A stretch of DNA of 53,682 nucleotides from Klebsiella pneumoniae. GTDB taxonomy: Bacteria > Pseudomonadota > Gammaproteobacteria > Pseudomonadales > Pseudohongiellaceae. The stretch is from contig CAMBPO010000011.1 of assembly GCA_945869725.1 (NCBI GenBank), positions 1 to 53,682 on the forward strand. Direction: 5' to 3'. Positions 35,671 through 44,582 of this stretch are shown here, one piece after another. Made by a program: the position numbers and the translations under genes. Each line of letters starts with the position of its first letter. Positions within the stretch are counted from its first letter, which is position 1. The notes under the pieces are model-generated. The model ran no database searches, was not told the origin of the DNA, and worked only from the letters and a program-made list of their open reading frames with translations.

Positions 35671-38600
35671 ATGGCCGCGACCCCCCCTATTTCCAGCCTT
35701 CAGGAACTACCCGGCTATGCAGAGTTGCATTGTCTGAGTAATTTCAGCTTCCTGCGTGCTGCCTCATTCCCTGAAGAGATGGTTGAACGCGCCATTGAGT
35801 TGGGTTATGGCGCCCTTGCCCTTACCGACGAGTGCTCTGTTGCGGGGGTTGTTCGTGCGCACGTGGCAAAAAAGGCGGCAGGAGAGCGTGCGGGCGATTT
35901 CAGGCTGATCATGGGTAGTGAATTTACTTGTGTGCATCAGGAGCAGTTGGTGCTTCTGGCGCGTAATCGCCGTGGGTATGGGCAAATCTGTGCGTTGATT
36001 ACGGGGAGCCGTCGTCAGGCTGAGAAGGGTAAATACACAGTGGAATTACGGCAGGTGCTGGAGGCTCCACTAAGTGACGCCCTTGTGCTATGGATTCCTG
36101 CGCAGGATGTCCAGGATTACCGCTCTTTTGAGCAGGCCTCACTCAAAACGCTGACGCAGTTGTCAGGCGTGTTTGCTGGGCGCTTGTGGATAGCGGCTGA
36201 ATTGTATCTGCTGGCCGGTGACGATGCCAAAAAGAACGCGTTGCAACGTCTCTCTACACTGACCTGCGTGCCGGTGTGTGCTGCTGGTGGTGCGCAAATG
36301 CATATCCCGCAGCGGCGTATTCTGCGCGATACCATCACCGCAGTGCGCCTTGGTAAACCGATCAATGAGCTTGGTTTTGATCTGCCCGCCAACGGGCAGC
36401 AGTATTTGCGCAGCCGACAGCTGCTGGCCCGGATTTATCCTGCTGAGTGGTTGGCTCACACCCTGCAGATTGCAGAACAGTGCCAATTCTCGTTGGATGA
36501 ACTGCGTTATGAGTATCCGCGCGAGCTTGTACCAGCCTCTTATACTTCTGCCAGTTGGCTACAAAAGCTGACACTGGAAGGCATGCAGCAGCGATGGCCT
36601 GCCGGAGCGCCAGAGTTAGTTCAGCAACTGGTCCGTAAAGAGTTAAAACTGATCGGTGAACTTGCGTACGAGCATTTTTTTCTGACCGTTCATGACATTG
36701 TGGTGTTTGCGCGCAGTCAGGGCATCTTGTGTCAGGGGCGCGGTTCTGCAGCCAACTCTGCTGTTTGTTACTGCTTGGGTATTACTGCCGTTGATCCTTC
36801 GCGTATGCAGTTATTGTTTGAACGTTTTTTATCAAAAGAGCGCAATGAGCCTCCGGATATTGATGTTGATTTTGAACATGAGCGACGCGAGGAAGTTATT
36901 CAGTATGTCTATAAAAAATATGGGCGCCATCGCGCAGCGTTGGCGGCTACAGTAATTTGTTACCGTCGCCGCAGTGCTATCCGTGATGTGGGTAAAGCAC
37001 TGGGTTTGAGCACTGATCAGATAGAGCAGTGCTCAAGCTTTCTGCGCATGAACAGTGAGGGCCGGATTGTCCAGATTGAACAACCATTGCTTGAGCCGCG
37101 TGTTCTGCAACTCGTGATTGATCTGGTTGAGCAGTTGTGTGGTTTTCCCAGGCATCTTTCTCAGCATGTGGGGGGATTTGTCATCAGCGAGGGGCCGTTG
37201 CATGAACTGGTCCCTGTTGAAAATGCCGCCATGGCGGACAGAACCATCATTCAATGGGAAAAGGATGATCTGGAGGCATTAGGCTTGCTGAAGGTGGATA
37301 TTCTTGCTTTGGGGATGTTGACCGCTGTGCGTAAGGCATTGGCGACCTTGCCCTCAATCCACGGGAGGCCCTGGCAGTTGCACGATGTCCCCGCGGAAGA
37401 TCCGCTGGTTTACCAGATGATAAGCCGTGCTGATACGGTAGGCGTCTTTCAGATCGAGTCGCGCGCACAAATGAGTATGCTGCCCAGACTGCAGCCTCGC
37501 CATTACTATGACCTGGTGATTCAAATTGCGATTGTCAGACCAGGCCCGATTCAGGGCGATATGGTTCACCCATATCTGGCGCGGCGGCAGGGTAAAGAAG
37601 CGGTTGTATACCCCAGTGAAGGTGTTCGCAGTGTACTGGAGCGAACATTGGGTGTACCCATTTTTCAGGAACAGGTCATGCAGATTGCGATGGTAGCGGC
37701 TGGATTTTCAGGCGGAGAGTCGGATCAGCTGCGCCGTGCAATGGCGGCCTGGAAGCGTAAAGGTGGTCTGGAGCCATTTGAAGAGAAGTTAATTCGCGGG
37801 ATGCGGGAGCGCGGTTATTCAGAAAGTTTTGCCCGGCAGATTTATCAGCAAATTCGGGGGTTTGGGGACTATGGTTTTCCAGAGTCACATTCGGCCAGTT
37901 TTGCATTGTTGGCCTACATATCGGCGTGGTTAAAGTGTCACTATCCGGCCAGTTTTGTATGTGCTTTGATCAACAGCCAGCCCATGGGATTTTATGCGCC
38001 TGCGCAGCTTGTGCAGGATCTTCGCAGGCACGGCATCAGGGTTTTTCCGGTTGATGCAAGTATTAGCCAGTGGGATTGCACGCTGGAAAATGATACGAGC
38101 GCAGCTCACCCTGAAGGCAGGGCCTTGCGTCTTGGCCTTCGCCTGGTCAAAGGATTATCCATGGTGGGTGCGCAACAGTTATTGTCTGCGCGTGAGCATT
38201 CAGCGTTTACCAGTATTGCTGACCTGGTGCGCCGAGCTGGGCTGAATCAAGGCAATCGAGATGCGCTGGCAGCAGCGGATGCACTCAGTTCGCTGTCAAC
38301 AGATCGCCATCGGGCTTTTTGGGATGCCAGTGCGGTGACTGCCGTTCCACCTTTATTTGCGAACGCTGCGGATGATTTTGGACAGGCACACCCCGGCGCT
38401 ATATTGATGCTGCCAAGACCCAACGAAGCTCAGAATGTTGTTGCAGACTACAATCACACGGGTCTTAGCCTGCGTCGCCATGCATTGGCGTTATGGCGAG
38501 AGCACTTGTCAGCTTACCGTGTATTGAGTGCCGGGCAGTTGGACATGTATTCGGATAGCTCGCACGTTAAAGTAGCCGGACTGATCACCTGTCGCCAGCG

Positions 38601-38841
38601 GCCGCAAACCGCATCGGGTGTGACCTTTCTGACACTTGAGGATGAAACCGGGTTTATCAATGTCGTGGTCTGGCCGTCTTTGCTGGAGCAATACTATCGT
38701 CAGGTCCATGAGGCTTCGGTGATGGGCGTGACTGGCACATTACAACGCGCAGATGGCGTGACACATGTGATTGCCTCCGTATTAGTGGATCTGAGTCATT
38801 GGTTTGCAGGCATGAGTCTTTCCTCTCGAGATTTTTCTTGA
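35671..38841 (+). CDS. dnaE2: Error-prone DNA polymerase DnaE2
   Basis: C-family polymerase alpha-subunit homologue used with ImuA/ImuB in SOS mutagenesis, 1056 residues. It begins with a PHP domain (YAELHCLSNFSFLRA; TDECSVAGVVRAHV). The polymerase active-site aspartates are in PPDIDVDFEHERREEV, and ESHSASFALLAYISAWLK is the family signature. The C-terminal OB domain contains VKVAGLITCRQRP. It is shorter than replicative DnaE (about 1160) and has the typical DnaE2 start. A LexA box immediately upstream indicates SOS control. No clear Shine-Dalgarno precedes ATG 35671. Usually it follows imuB in one operon; here the imuA-imuB pair lies 2 kb away on the opposite strand. Confidence 0.95.
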   Translation: MAATPPISSLQELPGYAELHCLSNFSFLRAASFPEEMVERAIELGYGALALTDECSVAGVVRAHVAKKAAGERAGDFRLIMGSEFTCVHQEQLVLLARNRRGYGQICALITGSRRQAEKGKYTVELRQVLEAPLSDALVLWIPAQDVQDYRSFEQASLKTLTQLSGVFAGRLWIAAELYLLAGDDAKKNALQRLSTLTCVPVCAAGGAQMHIPQRRILRDTITAVRLGKPINELGFDLPANGQQYLRSRQLLARIYPAEWLAHTLQIAEQCQFSLDELRYEYPRELVPASYTSASWLQKLTLEGMQQRWPAGAPELVQQLVRKELKLIGELAYEHFFLTVHDIVVFARSQGILCQGRGSAANSAVCYCLGITAVDPSRMQLLFERFLSKERNEPPDIDVDFEHERREEVIQYVYKKYGRHRAALAATVICYRRRSAIRDVGKALGLSTDQIEQCSSFLRMNSEGRIVQIEQPLLEPRVLQLVIDLVEQLCGFPRHLSQHVGGFVISEGPLHELVPVENAAMADRTIIQWEKDDLEALGLLKVDILALGMLTAVRKALATLPSIHGRPWQLHDVPAEDPLVYQMISRADTVGVFQIESRAQMSMLPRLQPRHYYDLVIQIAIVRPGPIQGDMVHPYLARRQGKEAVVYPSEGVRSVLERTLGVPIFQEQVMQIAMVAAGFSGGESDQLRRAMAAWKRKGGLEPFEEKLIRGMRERGYSESFARQIYQQIRGFGDYGFPESHSASFALLAYISAWLKCHYPASFVCALINSQPMGFYAPAQLVQDLRRHGIRVFPVDASISQWDCTLENDTSAAHPEGRALRLGLRLVKGLSMVGAQQLLSAREHSAFTSIADLVRRAGLNQGNRDALAAADALSSLSTDRHRAFWDASAVTAVPPLFANAADDFGQAHPGAILMLPRPNEAQNVVADYNHTGLSLRRHALALWREHLSAYRVLSAGQLDMYSDSSHVKVAGLITCRQRPQTASGVTFLTLEDETGFINVVVWPSLLEQYYRQVHEASVMGVTGTLQRADGVTHVIASVLVDLSHWFAGMSLSSRDFS

Positions 38842-38907
38842 TCCTAAGCATTAATACCGCTGGAAAGATGGGTAAACTTGCCAAACAGTATGGAGATAAA
38901 TTCTGAT

Positions 38908-39942
38908 ATGAGTTTTCCGCACCGCAAGCTCTCTTACGCCCCGATTTCCTCAGCAGCAGCGCTGGTTATGGTGTTTTTCTCTGCTGGGCTGCAGGCTGAC
39001 ATTCCCCGACTGCCTGACGGGCGCCCTGATTTTCAGGGAATATGGACTAATGAGACGGATACGCCTGTTGAGCGGCCTGCACAATTTGCTGATCGGCAGG
39101 CTATGACCGCGGAAGAGGCTGCCGCCTGGCGGCCAGGCTCCAACGCTGGCCTGACAGATCTTAATCGTATGGAGACGCTTGATCCGAATCGGGGGCCTCC
39201 CCCAGCAGGAGAACCAATCAGGCTGGAGGCTGACTGGTTCTTTTCCAGTGACTATGTGGCGCAGATCAATGGCGAATTTCGCACCTCACTGGTGATTGAT
39301 CCGCCAAACGGACGTATTCCTTATGCGGAAGACGGTCGCAACCGTGACTTTGTCTCACAGATGCTGGCCCGACCTGGAGTCGCTGAATTTGATGGGCCGG
39401 AACTCAGGCCTGCCGGTGAACGATGCCTGTTGTCCGTCTTGTCGACCGCAGGCCCGCCCATGTTGCCGATGTCATACAACAGCAATTACCGGATTGTACA
39501 GACGCCAGATTACCTGATGATCATGGCGGAGATGGTTAACGATGTGCGCATCATTCGTCTTGATGACACGCATCAGCACGAGGCAATTCACAAGTGGATG
39601 GGTGATTCAGTAGGTCGTTGGGAGGGCGATACCTTGGTGGTGACAACCCGCAACATACACCCTCAACAGAGTTTTCGCGGCTCAACCGGCAATATGCAAA
39701 GCACCGAGTGGTTTTCTATGGAGTCTGACGGCCAGATAAATTACCGCGTTACCATCAATGAACCCGACGTGTTTGGCCGTCCGTGGACTGCCGAAGTACC
39801 TATGCGTCGGTTACCTGCGGATAACAGGATTTATGAATATGCCTGCCATGAAGGCAATTACGCCATTGTAGGAGCCTTGTCAGGGGCGCGTTGGCAGGAG
39901 CACTATGCGGCGCAAGAGGGAGGGGCCGACGCTGCTCGATAG
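38908..39942 (+). CDS. Secreted protein, unnamed PDLxGIW family (paralog 3)
   Basis: About 344 residues, related to the two proteins at 33619 and 34690. Signal peptide ends near LQA-D. The N-terminal motif is PDGRPDFQGIW followed by DTPVERP. The body has GERCLLSV, NSNYRIVQTPDYLMIMAEMV, then GDSVGRWEGDTLVVTTRN, and ends with EYACHEGNYAIVGAL. It is closer to paralog 1 than to paralog 2. The start is uncertain: ATG 38908 gives a good signal peptide; ATG 38890 and TTG 38878 are in frame. Located just after dnaE2 (66 bases) and perhaps cotranscribed. Function unknown. Confidence 0.8.
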   Translation: MSFPHRKLSYAPISSAAALVMVFFSAGLQADIPRLPDGRPDFQGIWTNETDTPVERPAQFADRQAMTAEEAAAWRPGSNAGLTDLNRMETLDPNRGPPPAGEPIRLEADWFFSSDYVAQINGEFRTSLVIDPPNGRIPYAEDGRNRDFVSQMLARPGVAEFDGPELRPAGERCLLSVLSTAGPPMLPMSYNSNYRIVQTPDYLMIMAEMVNDVRIIRLDDTHQHEAIHKWMGDSVGRWEGDTLVVTTRNIHPQQSFRGSTGNMQSTEWFSMESDGQINYRVTINEPDVFGRPWTAEVPMRRLPADNRIYEYACHEGNYAIVGALSGARWQEHYAAQEGGADAAR

Positions 39943-39947
39943 TTGGT

Positions 39948-40874
39948 TTATTGTGCGGGCTCAGCCCCCTTTCTGCTCCACCACGGATAAATCAGTACCA
40001 CGGTCACAATCAGCGCGGCGCCCACATAAAAGCTCGCGCTGACCTCCTGCTGTTCTCCCAAAAACACCACGGCCAGTGCAATGGCGTACAGTGGCTCAAG
40101 ATTAACAGCCAATGAGCTTGCATATGCCGACAAATGGCGCAGTGCAATCAGCGACAACACAAAGGGCAGCAGCGTGCAGCCCAGTGCCAGAATCAGCAGC
40201 CATGCCACATCGTTACCTTGTGGAAGAGCAAACAGATCGGCGGGTGTTTCAACAATGCCAGCAATGGTCGGTAGCCCCGGAAGTAACTGGTAAAACACCC
40301 CGATGAGCAGTAAAAACAGTGCACCGGCGGTCATTTCAATACTGGTTACCGTGAGAGCATCAGCTTTGAGCACGTAACGCTTGTTCAGTGCGGCAAACAA
40401 GGCAACAAACAGCGCTGAGATCAAACCCATCACAATGCCAGCATACATTGCGGAAGGAGTTCCCCCAACTACCAGCACGATGCCGGGCAGCACCAGCACG
40501 CCCAGAAACAGCTCTGAGAATCTAAAGCGGCGTCCGGCAAGAAGTGGCTCCAGAATCGCTAAAAAAACAGGGACTGTTGCAATGCAGGTTACTGCCACGG
40601 AGGCGTTCGACAAGCGGATGGCGCCGTAAAAGGTCAACCAGTGCAACGTAACCAGTATTCCAATGCCAGTGTAAACGCCGATCAATCGCGGTGACATTTC
40701 ACGCAGGGATCTCAGTACCGAGGGCAATAACAGCAGAATGCATGAGACAAGGGCCATGCGCCACAGAACCAGGGGCAGGGCATCCAGAGTAATCAGTTTG
40801 CCAAGAATGGCAGTAAATCCCCAAAGCACAACACACAGATGGATTTGTAACCAGGCTTTTGTTGTATGTGTCAT
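39948..40874 (-). CDS. EamA/DMT family membrane transporter
   Basis: About ten membrane segments over 308 residues in two repeated halves (EamA domains at roughly 8-140 and 150-285), the drug/metabolite transporter architecture. It starts MTHTTKAWLQIHLCVVLWGFTAILG, with the usual WG motif in the first segment. The substrate is unknown; family members export amino acids, purines or drugs. The start is ATG 40874; a longer TTG start (40919) is possible. It is convergent with paralog 3 (5-base gap) and sits between the dnaE2 and imuBA units. Confidence 0.87.
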   Translation of the reverse strand: MTHTTKAWLQIHLCVVLWGFTAILGKLITLDALPLVLWRMALVSCILLLLPSVLRSLREMSPRLIGVYTGIGILVTLHWLTFYGAIRLSNASVAVTCIATVPVFLAILEPLLAGRRFRFSELFLGVLVLPGIVLVVGGTPSAMYAGIVMGLISALFVALFAALNKRYVLKADALTVTSIEMTAGALFLLLIGVFYQLLPGLPTIAGIVETPADLFALPQGNDVAWLLILALGCTLLPFVLSLIALRHLSAYASSLAVNLEPLYAIALAVVFLGEQQEVSASFYVGAALIVTVVLIYPWWSRKGAEPAQ

Positions 40875-41082
40875 GAGTGGTGATCTGAAGAAAGTGCTGT
40901 CAATCGTGGCAATAAACAAAAGAATTTCGCTAAACGGACGCTTTATACCGCTCTTGTGGTAATAGTAGCACTTAAATACTGCGCAGTGACTCTAGCAGCC
41001 TGCCGTTTCTGATGTTTGACCCACTTGTGGTCAGGTACCCCTGTTAGTGATTAATCGGATTCAGGTAAATGAGCTGAAACTA

Positions 41083-42516
41083 TCAGGCAAACAAACCTTG
41101 TAAAAACCAACATGACTTTGCGGTTTCTGGTTCCCTGCTGAGCTTGAGGTCTCGGAATATCCACAAGCGCATGCCTTGCAGGTTTCGGGCGACATAATAG
41201 TCCCGTTGTATATCCTGTCCCGTCCACCAACGGGTTTCTATGCGCTCAGGCCCCCGTACCAGTAACAAAGGTGAGAGATAAACCGGCTTTTGCTGCTGTA
41301 TTGCCAGTGGGACAGGCGCTGGTAATAACAGGCAGGGTTGGGTGCCTGTCGGCAAAAAACCGCAACTGCGCGGCGATTCTGAGGGCGACATCAATGCGTA
41401 AGTGTGTTCATAAGCTTTGTAATACCCGGCAATAACCGGATCGTGATCTTCTTGTTGATGAATCGAAAAAATGGCTTCTTCACCAAGACGTGCCGACAGC
41501 AACTCCAGAAGTGCCGGTGTGGTTTTGTCTGAGCCCGCCTGTTTTCCAGGTTTGCAGGAAGGATGTGCGCCACCGGGAAGATAATCCAGAAAATTGTCGC
41601 AAATCAGATGAATAGATGTAATTGAGCAGGTGATCACCGCTTTCTGTAGTTTAAGCTCAAGCAGCATTAACCAGACCGAGGTTTCGCGAGCAGGTTTGCG
41701 CGTGCTGATCTCAATAGTCTGTGTCTGCAGTTTTATGTCCGTGAAATTAAAGTGTAAATGGTCGGTTGTTTTATGATGCTGACGTAAAAATGTAACCAAT
41801 TGCTCCAGCAGTTGCCTTGCCAGCCAAAGGATATCTGATGGGGTTTCGGCATGGGCTTCTGGCGAAATGTGTCGATTAAAGACCAGAGGCTCATGCCAGC
41901 GTGGCATGGAGGTTTTTATCTCTCCCTGCAATTCTGAGAGGTAATCGCTCAGTTCCCGACCAAAGCGCAGTCTCAAGGCAGCAGAAGGCAAGCGCCAGAG
42001 ATCGCGTAAATAGTGCAAGCCACATGAGGCAAGTCGCTTTTTTATCGTTTTATCCACAGCAAGAAAGTCTATCGCAAGACCGCCGAGCTCCGATCGTAAG
42101 CCATCCCTCTGCTCTATCAACACAGTGCGCCCTAGGCGGGCAAGCAGAACACTTGCTGATGCGCTAGGGCTGGCGGCTTCTGTATAAAGCGGCGCTAAAT
42201 CCAGTTGCCTTAGTTTATCCTCAAGTTTCGGTCGCAAGGTCCGCGACAGGCCCCGGGGACTGCCAAATAAACGCAAACTACCGCGAATATCAATAACCAG
42301 AGTATCGTGACCAGGAAGATAAACATGATCACTGACACTCAGACAAATTATTGCCAGTTCATCAATAGGGGTATGCACATGCCCGTTCAGAAGGGGAAAG
42401 TGCAAGGCATACCAAAAGGGCTTGTTGGTCAGTAAGACAGGTTTGTGGAATGAATGCGGGATCGCTCGTAAAAATGGAGCGCCGCCCTTCTTCAGGGCGC
42501 GTTTATTGGCTGTCAT
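41083..42516 (-). CDS. imuB: ImuB, Y-family polymerase-like mutasome scaffold
   Basis: DinB-like Y-family protein without polymerase activity that links ImuA and DnaE2 to the beta clamp. About 477 residues from ATG 42516. DTLVIDIRGSLRLFGSPR is the family signature; the catalytic acidic residues of true Y-polymerases are not at the usual places. The C-terminal region contains WWTGQDIQRDYYVARNLQG. The start is uncertain: typical ImuB starts near FWYALHFP, about 35 residues downstream of this ATG. The N-terminal extension overlaps an inverted repeat (42474-42500) with a T run. It begins 8 bases after imuA, so translation coupling is likely. Confidence 0.88.
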   Translation of the reverse strand: MTANKRALKKGGAPFLRAIPHSFHKPVLLTNKPFWYALHFPLLNGHVHTPIDELAIICLSVSDHVYLPGHDTLVIDIRGSLRLFGSPRGLSRTLRPKLEDKLRQLDLAPLYTEAASPSASASVLLARLGRTVLIEQRDGLRSELGGLAIDFLAVDKTIKKRLASCGLHYLRDLWRLPSAALRLRFGRELSDYLSELQGEIKTSMPRWHEPLVFNRHISPEAHAETPSDILWLARQLLEQLVTFLRQHHKTTDHLHFNFTDIKLQTQTIEISTRKPARETSVWLMLLELKLQKAVITCSITSIHLICDNFLDYLPGGAHPSCKPGKQAGSDKTTPALLELLSARLGEEAIFSIHQQEDHDPVIAGYYKAYEHTYALMSPSESPRSCGFLPTGTQPCLLLPAPVPLAIQQQKPVYLSPLLLVRGPERIETRWWTGQDIQRDYYVARNLQGMRLWIFRDLKLSREPETAKSCWFLQGLFA

Positions 42517-42523
42517 AAGGCAA

Positions 42524-43297
42524 TTAACCAGGCAGTCGCAACCGTATCTCTCCCTGGCGATGGCTGCCCTTCGCACGCAACAGGCGGATTCCGATTTGTC
42601 GGTATCCTTCGTCTGTATCTGGCGCAGCGCTTAGTTCCAGTTGAAGGGTGGCTGGAGATTGTGGAGTAGGGCGCTGGTGGAATAAGACTCCCAGGGTTTT
42701 TCCTTCGCAGGCGGCCATTTGCAGACGGCGGATAACCCGTCCGCCCAGCCAGTTTTGCCACGCCAGCACCATGCCGCACTCTGTTGATTGCAGCGCTTTT
42801 TCAATGCTCCACAAGGCATGGTTGCAGCGAGTTTGAGCCGGAATCACAAAACTGTTGCGGATATTTACCCCTGACTGAGCCAGTGCCGGGCCATGCAACT
42901 TGTAAGGTGGTGTTATCCACAACAAGGATTGTGGCTGGTGACTGCGCAAGCGCAGCAGTGGCATCAATAACTGCAGCTCCCCGATCGCTTTGTGTCTGCT
43001 GATGATTTCTACCAGACCGCTCACAGGCCAACCCCCACCCGGGAGCAGTTGATCGAGATCGCTGAATCCAGAGCTTTGAGTAGGCGCCGGACTCTGCTCG
43101 CGCGCCACGATTGGTTCCGGAACAGCAAACAGGTCGCCTGATATTTGTATGCTCGGCAGCTGCGCGCTGGATTGCCTGCCCGATTGCAAATTATCCCCAT
43201 GCTCGCGCTGGTTGCCACGCCACAAGCCCGGAGTTTCAGCAAGCAACTGCTTCAGCTTGTCCTGTGGTTTGGTGGGCTGGCTTTCTGTGAAGAACAT
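42524..43297 (-). CDS. imuA: ImuA, RecA-like mutasome component
   Basis: 257-residue ImuA (SulA/RecA-like) protein of the SOS mutagenesis cassette. It has FSDLDQLLPGGGWPVSGLVEIISRHKAIGELQLLMPLL, a RecA-like core without a proper Walker A, and HPQSLLWITPPYKLHGPALAQSGV. The fold resembles the RecA core with loss of the nucleotide loop, as in the family. First gene of imuA-imuB. Two LexA-type boxes lie 21-55 bases upstream. Confidence 0.9.
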   Translation of the reverse strand: MFFTESQPTKPQDKLKQLLAETPGLWRGNQREHGDNLQSGRQSSAQLPSIQISGDLFAVPEPIVAREQSPAPTQSSGFSDLDQLLPGGGWPVSGLVEIISRHKAIGELQLLMPLLRLRSHQPQSLLWITPPYKLHGPALAQSGVNIRNSFVIPAQTRCNHALWSIEKALQSTECGMVLAWQNWLGGRVIRRLQMAACEGKTLGVLFHQRPTPQSPATLQLELSAAPDTDEGYRQIGIRLLRAKGSHRQGEIRLRLPG

Positions 43298-43317
43298 GGG
43301 CGCTCCGGCGTAATTAG

Positions 43318-43333
43318 CTGTAAATAAAAACAG
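43318..43333 (-). promoter_or_regulatory. LexA-type SOS box upstream of imuA
   Basis: CTGTAAATAAAAACAG matches CTGT-N8-ACAG; it ends 21 bases before the imuA start. With the dnaE2 box it predicts that both halves of the mutasome are LexA-controlled. Confidence 0.85.
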
Positions 43334-43336
43334 TAG

Positions 43337-43352
43337 ATGTAAATCTATACAG
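43337..43352 (-). promoter_or_regulatory. Second, imperfect LexA-type box
   Basis: ATGTAAATCTATACAG differs from CTGT-N8-ACAG at one outer base. Its centre is 19 bases from the perfect box, as in tandem SOS operators. Confidence 0.5.
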
Positions 43353-43552
43353 TATTTATCCGGCGATCAATAAGGAATTTTTATCGTTTACGGTTGTTTT
43401 ATAAGAAAAGATGTATAAAAAAACATCAAATTAATTGTCTGATACCGATATTTATATTATTGTTCAATACGTTAGATGGCTTTTCTTGATTTTTTATAAG
43501 ATTAAAGTCTTAATCAACTGGAAAACAATATAATTAACAAAATGAGCTGCCC

Positions 43553-43645
43553 ATGAAACGCAGACCAGACATGATTACCGTGGTGATATTCCTGTTTGCA
43601 CTGAGTGTTGTTATCAGCGGTGTTGCGCAAAGCGGACTGCTTTGA
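43553..43645 (+). CDS. Possible 30-residue single-membrane-segment peptide
   Basis: ATG 43553 opens a 30-codon frame: a positively charged N-terminus (MKRRPD) followed by a hydrophobic helix ITVVIFLFALSVVISGV and a short tail. The charge distribution is what one expects of a small inner-membrane protein. No strong ribosome site is visible. It lies in the A/T-rich 384-base gap (43298-43681) between imuA and ygfA; apart from the SOS boxes I see nothing else there. Confidence 0.4.
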   Translation: MKRRPDMITVVIFLFALSVVISGVAQSGLL

Positions 43646-43681
43646 CGACTGATGTATCACTTGCTGATATCGGTTATGTGA

Positions 43682-44284
43682 TTACCTGAAACGGGTAACG
43701 CGCAAAGGTGTCGCAACGGCATCCATATCCACATCCCAGGGTTGAGCCTGCAGCGGGTGCGCAGATTGCTGACATTCGTGCGCCAGCCCCAGCAATACTG
43801 GTTTACTTGCAGCCAGTCGGCGAAAGGCAAATGCCCGATCATAAAAGCCTTGCCCCATCCCCAGACGCCGGCCCGACTGGTCAAATGCCACCAGCGGCAT
43901 CATAACCAGATCAAACAGTGGTGCGGCAAGACGGTTTTGCAGCCTTAGAACCGGCTGTGCAATTCCCCAGTGGTTGCGCCGCAACTGATCTCCTGTCCGG
44001 TAACGCACAAACTCCATTTTATGTCTGTTCCAGGGATGCAGCACCGGCACGTAACATTGCTTGCCATCGCGCTCGGCCATTCTGATCAGGGCGACAGTAG
44101 GAATTTCGCTGGCAATAGACATATAAATACAGACAAACCTGGCTTGACGATAAGGCCGGAAGTGCCGGATCCGGCGACAAAGTGCTGCTCCCGAGGTTTG
44201 CTGCTTAAAGAAAGATATTTGACGTCGCTGGTGAAGCGCGTGACGACGGATCTGCTGGCGGGAAAACAAGCTGTCTGACGACAT
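43682..44284 (-). CDS. ygfA: 5-formyltetrahydrofolate cyclo-ligase (YgfA)
   Basis: Converts 5-formyl-THF to 5,10-methenyl-THF using ATP. About 200 residues. The nucleotide/substrate-binding segment LVAFDQSGRRLGMGQGFYDRAF is diagnostic. The N-terminal basic helix RQQIRRHALHQRR is typical. The start is taken at ATG 44284 so that the gene does not overlap the 6S RNA; a frame up to 44338 would overlap it. zapA, 6S RNA (ssrS) and ygfA form a conserved gammaproteobacterial arrangement, seen here in full. Confidence 0.9.
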   Translation of the reverse strand: MSSDSLFSRQQIRRHALHQRRQISFFKQQTSGAALCRRIRHFRPYRQARFVCIYMSIASEIPTVALIRMAERDGKQCYVPVLHPWNRHKMEFVRYRTGDQLRRNHWGIAQPVLRLQNRLAAPLFDLVMMPLVAFDQSGRRLGMGQGFYDRAFAFRRLAASKPVLLGLAHECQQSAHPLQAQPWDVDMDAVATPLRVTRFR

Positions 44285-44333
44285 GGATTTATCTGAAAGC
44301 GCTTTATCCACATATCGGATATCAGAAATGGAA

Positions 44334-44510
44334 GTCACCCGGAATGACGCTGCCGAATTAGCCCTGAACCCAAAGGCTCAGGTGGTGGCTCCAGCGATGC
44401 ATAAGGCTTTCCGTCAGGCGGACATGCACAACAACATCTATCAAGGAGCCTCCGGGGTTTTGAATATCGGCTCAAGGACACCTTCAGCTGGCGCTCACCC
44501 CAGGTAACTG
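44334..44510 (-). ncRNA. ssrS: 6S RNA
   Basis: The 240-base gap between zapA and ygfA, on the minus strand, holds the RNA that sequesters sigma-70 RNA polymerase in stationary phase. On that strand I see the conserved TTGAGCCGATATTC, GGAAAGCCTTA and GGGTTCAGGGCTA blocks that mark 6S RNA. The ends pair: GTTACCTGGGGTGA near 44508 with TCATTCCGGGTGAC near 44334. A -10-like TATACT (complement of 44518-44523) lies about 8-10 bases upstream. Length is about 175 nt. Ends are approximate. Confidence 0.87.
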
Positions 44511-44582
44511 AAAATTCAGTATATACAACTTGAATCTACCCATCGATAGAAAAAATCTACTGAACCGATCTGCTTAAGCAAA

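Noticed and set aside
33619..39942. The three secreted paralogs as quinoproteins or sulfatases
   Set aside because: No PQQ beta-propeller repeat or C-x-P-x-R sulfatase motif was seen, so they stay unnamed.
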